A DNA stretch of 64,000 nucleotides from Minicystis rosea (GTDB lineage Bacteria > Myxococcota_A > Polyangia > Polyangiales > Polyangiaceae): contig CP016211.1 of NCBI GenBank assembly GCA_001931535.1, forward strand, positions 834,501 through 898,500, written 5' to 3'. The notes beneath the pieces are model-generated. The model was not told where the DNA came from. It made no database searches and was given only the letters and a program-made list of their open reading frames with translations. Made by a program: the position numbers and the translations under genes. Positions 63,090 through 64,000 of this stretch are shown here, piece by piece. Within the stretch, counting starts at the first letter, position 1. Each line of letters begins with the position of its first letter.

Positions 63090-64000
63090 GTGTCCACGGC
63101 CGACCCCGAATCCATCCTCGCGGCGCGCGAGCGAGCCTACGCCGCGCTCGGCGTGCTCGATCCCGATGTGGTCTCGCGCCTGCGCCCCGGCATGTACCCC
63201 GCCGCGGATGGGCAGACGCTGATTGCCACGTGGCCCTCTTCGCCGCTCGGTCGCCTCGCGGTGGTGCATCGCCCCGCGTCCACGTTGATCGTCACGAACG
63301 GCCTCTCGGACCCTTGGGATCGCGCGCTGTTCGGCGCGGACGAAGAGACGCTCGACTACGAGCTCGCTCTCGAGATCTCACCGCGCGTCGCACGAGCGGC
63401 CGATCTCGCGGGCCGCTGGCCGACGAGCCTCCTCTACTGGCTCGCCGACATGATGGTCCTCGATCGCAAGAATCTCTCCGGCGGTGTCGCGCGCTTCGGC
63501 GCGCTCACGTACGCGGCTTTCGACATCTATGACGGGCTCGAGGCCTATGCGCTCCCCGACGAGGGGCATGGCCTCCTCCTTGCTCCCTATCGCGCCGATG
63601 CGGGCGCCGAGCCCGTGCGCGTGGCCTCTCCGGATGGGCGAACGATCGCCATCATCGCGGTGCGTTTGCTCCTCCCCGACGAATACGATTGGGCGCTCCG
63701 CAATGGCGACGACACCGGCGCCCGGCTCGACACGCATTTCGGTGGTCGCCACGTGCACCCCGTCCACGACGCAGCGTATTTCCGCCCGCTGAACCGCCCC
63801 TCGGCGGTCTGGGATCTCGCGAGCAGCCCCGAACCCCGCGCTGGACGAGCCAGTGTCGAGCCGTCCTCGCGCGCGGGCCGGATTTCGGCCCGCGGCGAGG
63901 AGATATCGTATCTCGCGAGTCGCGATCTCGCCTCAGCGGGGCGCATGCGAGATGCCGATGAGGACCATGTCCACGCGCCGGTCGTATCCAAAGGAGTAGA
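63090..64000 (+). CDS. SUFU-like domain protein (3' end cut or frame disturbed)
   Basis: From GTG 63090 the frame encodes STADPESILAARERAYAALG, then IVTNGLSDPWDRA, ELALEISPRV, GHGLLLAPYRAD, VRLLLPDEYDWALRNGDD and FGGRHVHPVHD. The 'GLSDPW ... elalE ... LLLPDEYDWA' order resembles bacterial suppressor-of-fused (SUFU) domains. After about residue 240 the codon use and composition change (a rare ATA codon, Arg/Ser-rich), although the frame stays open to the window edge. A 9-bp hairpin (63872-63894) and a dyad (63900-63914) lie in that tail, and a minus-strand coding end appears at 63933. The true stop may be missing or shifted. GTG 63063 is an alternative start. Confidence 0.6.
   Translation, partial: MSTADPESILAARERAYAALGVLDPDVVSRLRPGMYPAADGQTLIATWPSSPLGRLAVVHRPASTLIVTNGLSDPWDRALFGADEETLDYELALEISPRVARAADLAGRWPTSLLYWLADMMVLDRKNLSGGVARFGALTYAAFDIYDGLEAYALPDEGHGLLLAPYRADAGAEPVRVASPDGRTIAIIAVRLLLPDEYDWALRNGDDTGARLDTHFGGRHVHPVHDAAYFRPLNRPSAVWDLASSPEPRAGRASVEPSSRAGRISARGEEISYLASRDLASAGRMRDADEDHVHAPVVSKGV
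63872..63894. terminator. 9-bp hairpin near the window end
   Basis: CGCGGGCCG-GATTT-CGGCCCGCG is a perfect stem with a 5-nt loop, lying between the recognisable part of the SUFU-like gene and the minus-strand coding end at 63933. It suits a bidirectional terminator. Confidence 0.5.
63900..63914. promoter_or_regulatory. GAGATA-TCG-TATCTC dyad
   Basis: This perfect 6-bp inverted repeat belongs to the GAGAT-N5-ATCTC family seen at 10762 and 31062. On the minus strand it reads CGAGATACGATATCTC. Confidence 0.45.
63933..64000 (-). CDS. C-terminal end of a minus-strand gene entering the window
   Basis: On the minus strand the last 21 codons before TGA (63935-63933) read YSFGYDRRVDMVLIGISHAP plus R. 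The 'GYDRRVDMVLIG' end resembles the C-terminus of OmpA-like peptidoglycan-binding domains (RRVDIVV pattern), so this may be the tail of an envelope protein. The evidence is short and only suggestive. Confidence 0.4.
   Translation of the reverse strand, partial: YSFGYDRRVDMVLIGISHAPR

Overview
The window looks like chromosomal DNA from a very GC-rich myxobacterium (phylum Myxococcota, probably the Polyangia/Sorangiineae side). The signs are: Ser/Thr kinases with the HRDVSPQN-type catalytic loop, a large number of small lipoproteins, a secreted subtilase ending in a MYXO-CTERM-like tail, sigma-54 activators, an FHA regulator, an ether-lipid synthase homologue, and a reverse transcriptase that closely resembles, from memory, the retron Mx162 enzyme of Myxococcus. 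I saw no rRNA, tRNA, CRISPR array, insertion sequence or phage module. Both window edges cut genes.

Layout. 1-10.7 kb: a membrane-anchored unknown (partial) divergent from a Ser/Thr kinase, a coiled-coil membrane protein, a Cys-rich lipoprotein, an orphan SUKH protein, a triheme cytochrome, then four small envelope-stress type genes (coiled-coil lipoprotein, Lmo0937-like, CsbD, YtxH) and a Pro-rich tail-anchored protein. 10.9-25.1 kb: an acidic unknown, a large secreted subtilase, a ClC channel with CBS domains, an M61-like metallopeptidase, an AGPS-like flavoenzyme, a Cys/His-motif protein, an ArsB-like transporter, a polysaccharide deacetylase and a six-hairpin glycosidase-like lipoprotein. 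25.5-27 kb: two unusual lipoproteins, one made of about 20 Tyr/Pro pentapeptides.

27.3-30.8 kb (minus strand) is a compact four-gene cassette: a 58-residue precursor-like peptide, a subtilase fused to a DUF1611-like P-loop domain, an acyl carrier protein and a thioesterase whose nucleophile is Cys. A 16-bp hairpin that pairs fully only in the sense transcript separates the peptide from the protease. This looks like a peptide-maturation (RiPP-like) locus and is my first candidate for an undescribed system.

31.2-44.1 kb (plus strand) is a tightly coupled operon: BRCT/HEAT protein, 2111-residue beta-propeller/HEAT protein, SWIM-WGR protein, and a retron-type reverse transcriptase with the NAxxH, YADD and VTG hallmarks. 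This matches, from memory, the ARM/HEAT + SWIM/WGR arrangement assigned to type XIII retrons. There is no room for the msr-msd RNA beside the RT; the structured leader at about 30.95-31.21 kb is the best place to look. This is my second candidate system.

44.1-64 kb is signalling-rich: kinase/FGE-sulfatase fusion, FHA regulator, HAD phosphatase, cupin, a TPR/sigma-54 activator translationally coupled to a small lipoprotein, two sensor histidine kinases, a BON lipoprotein, an esterase lipoprotein, a cyclic-nucleotide-binding protein and a SUFU-like partial gene. Several intergenic regions carry strong hairpins, and a family of AT-rich dyads (GAGAT-N5-ATCTC) recurs only between genes.
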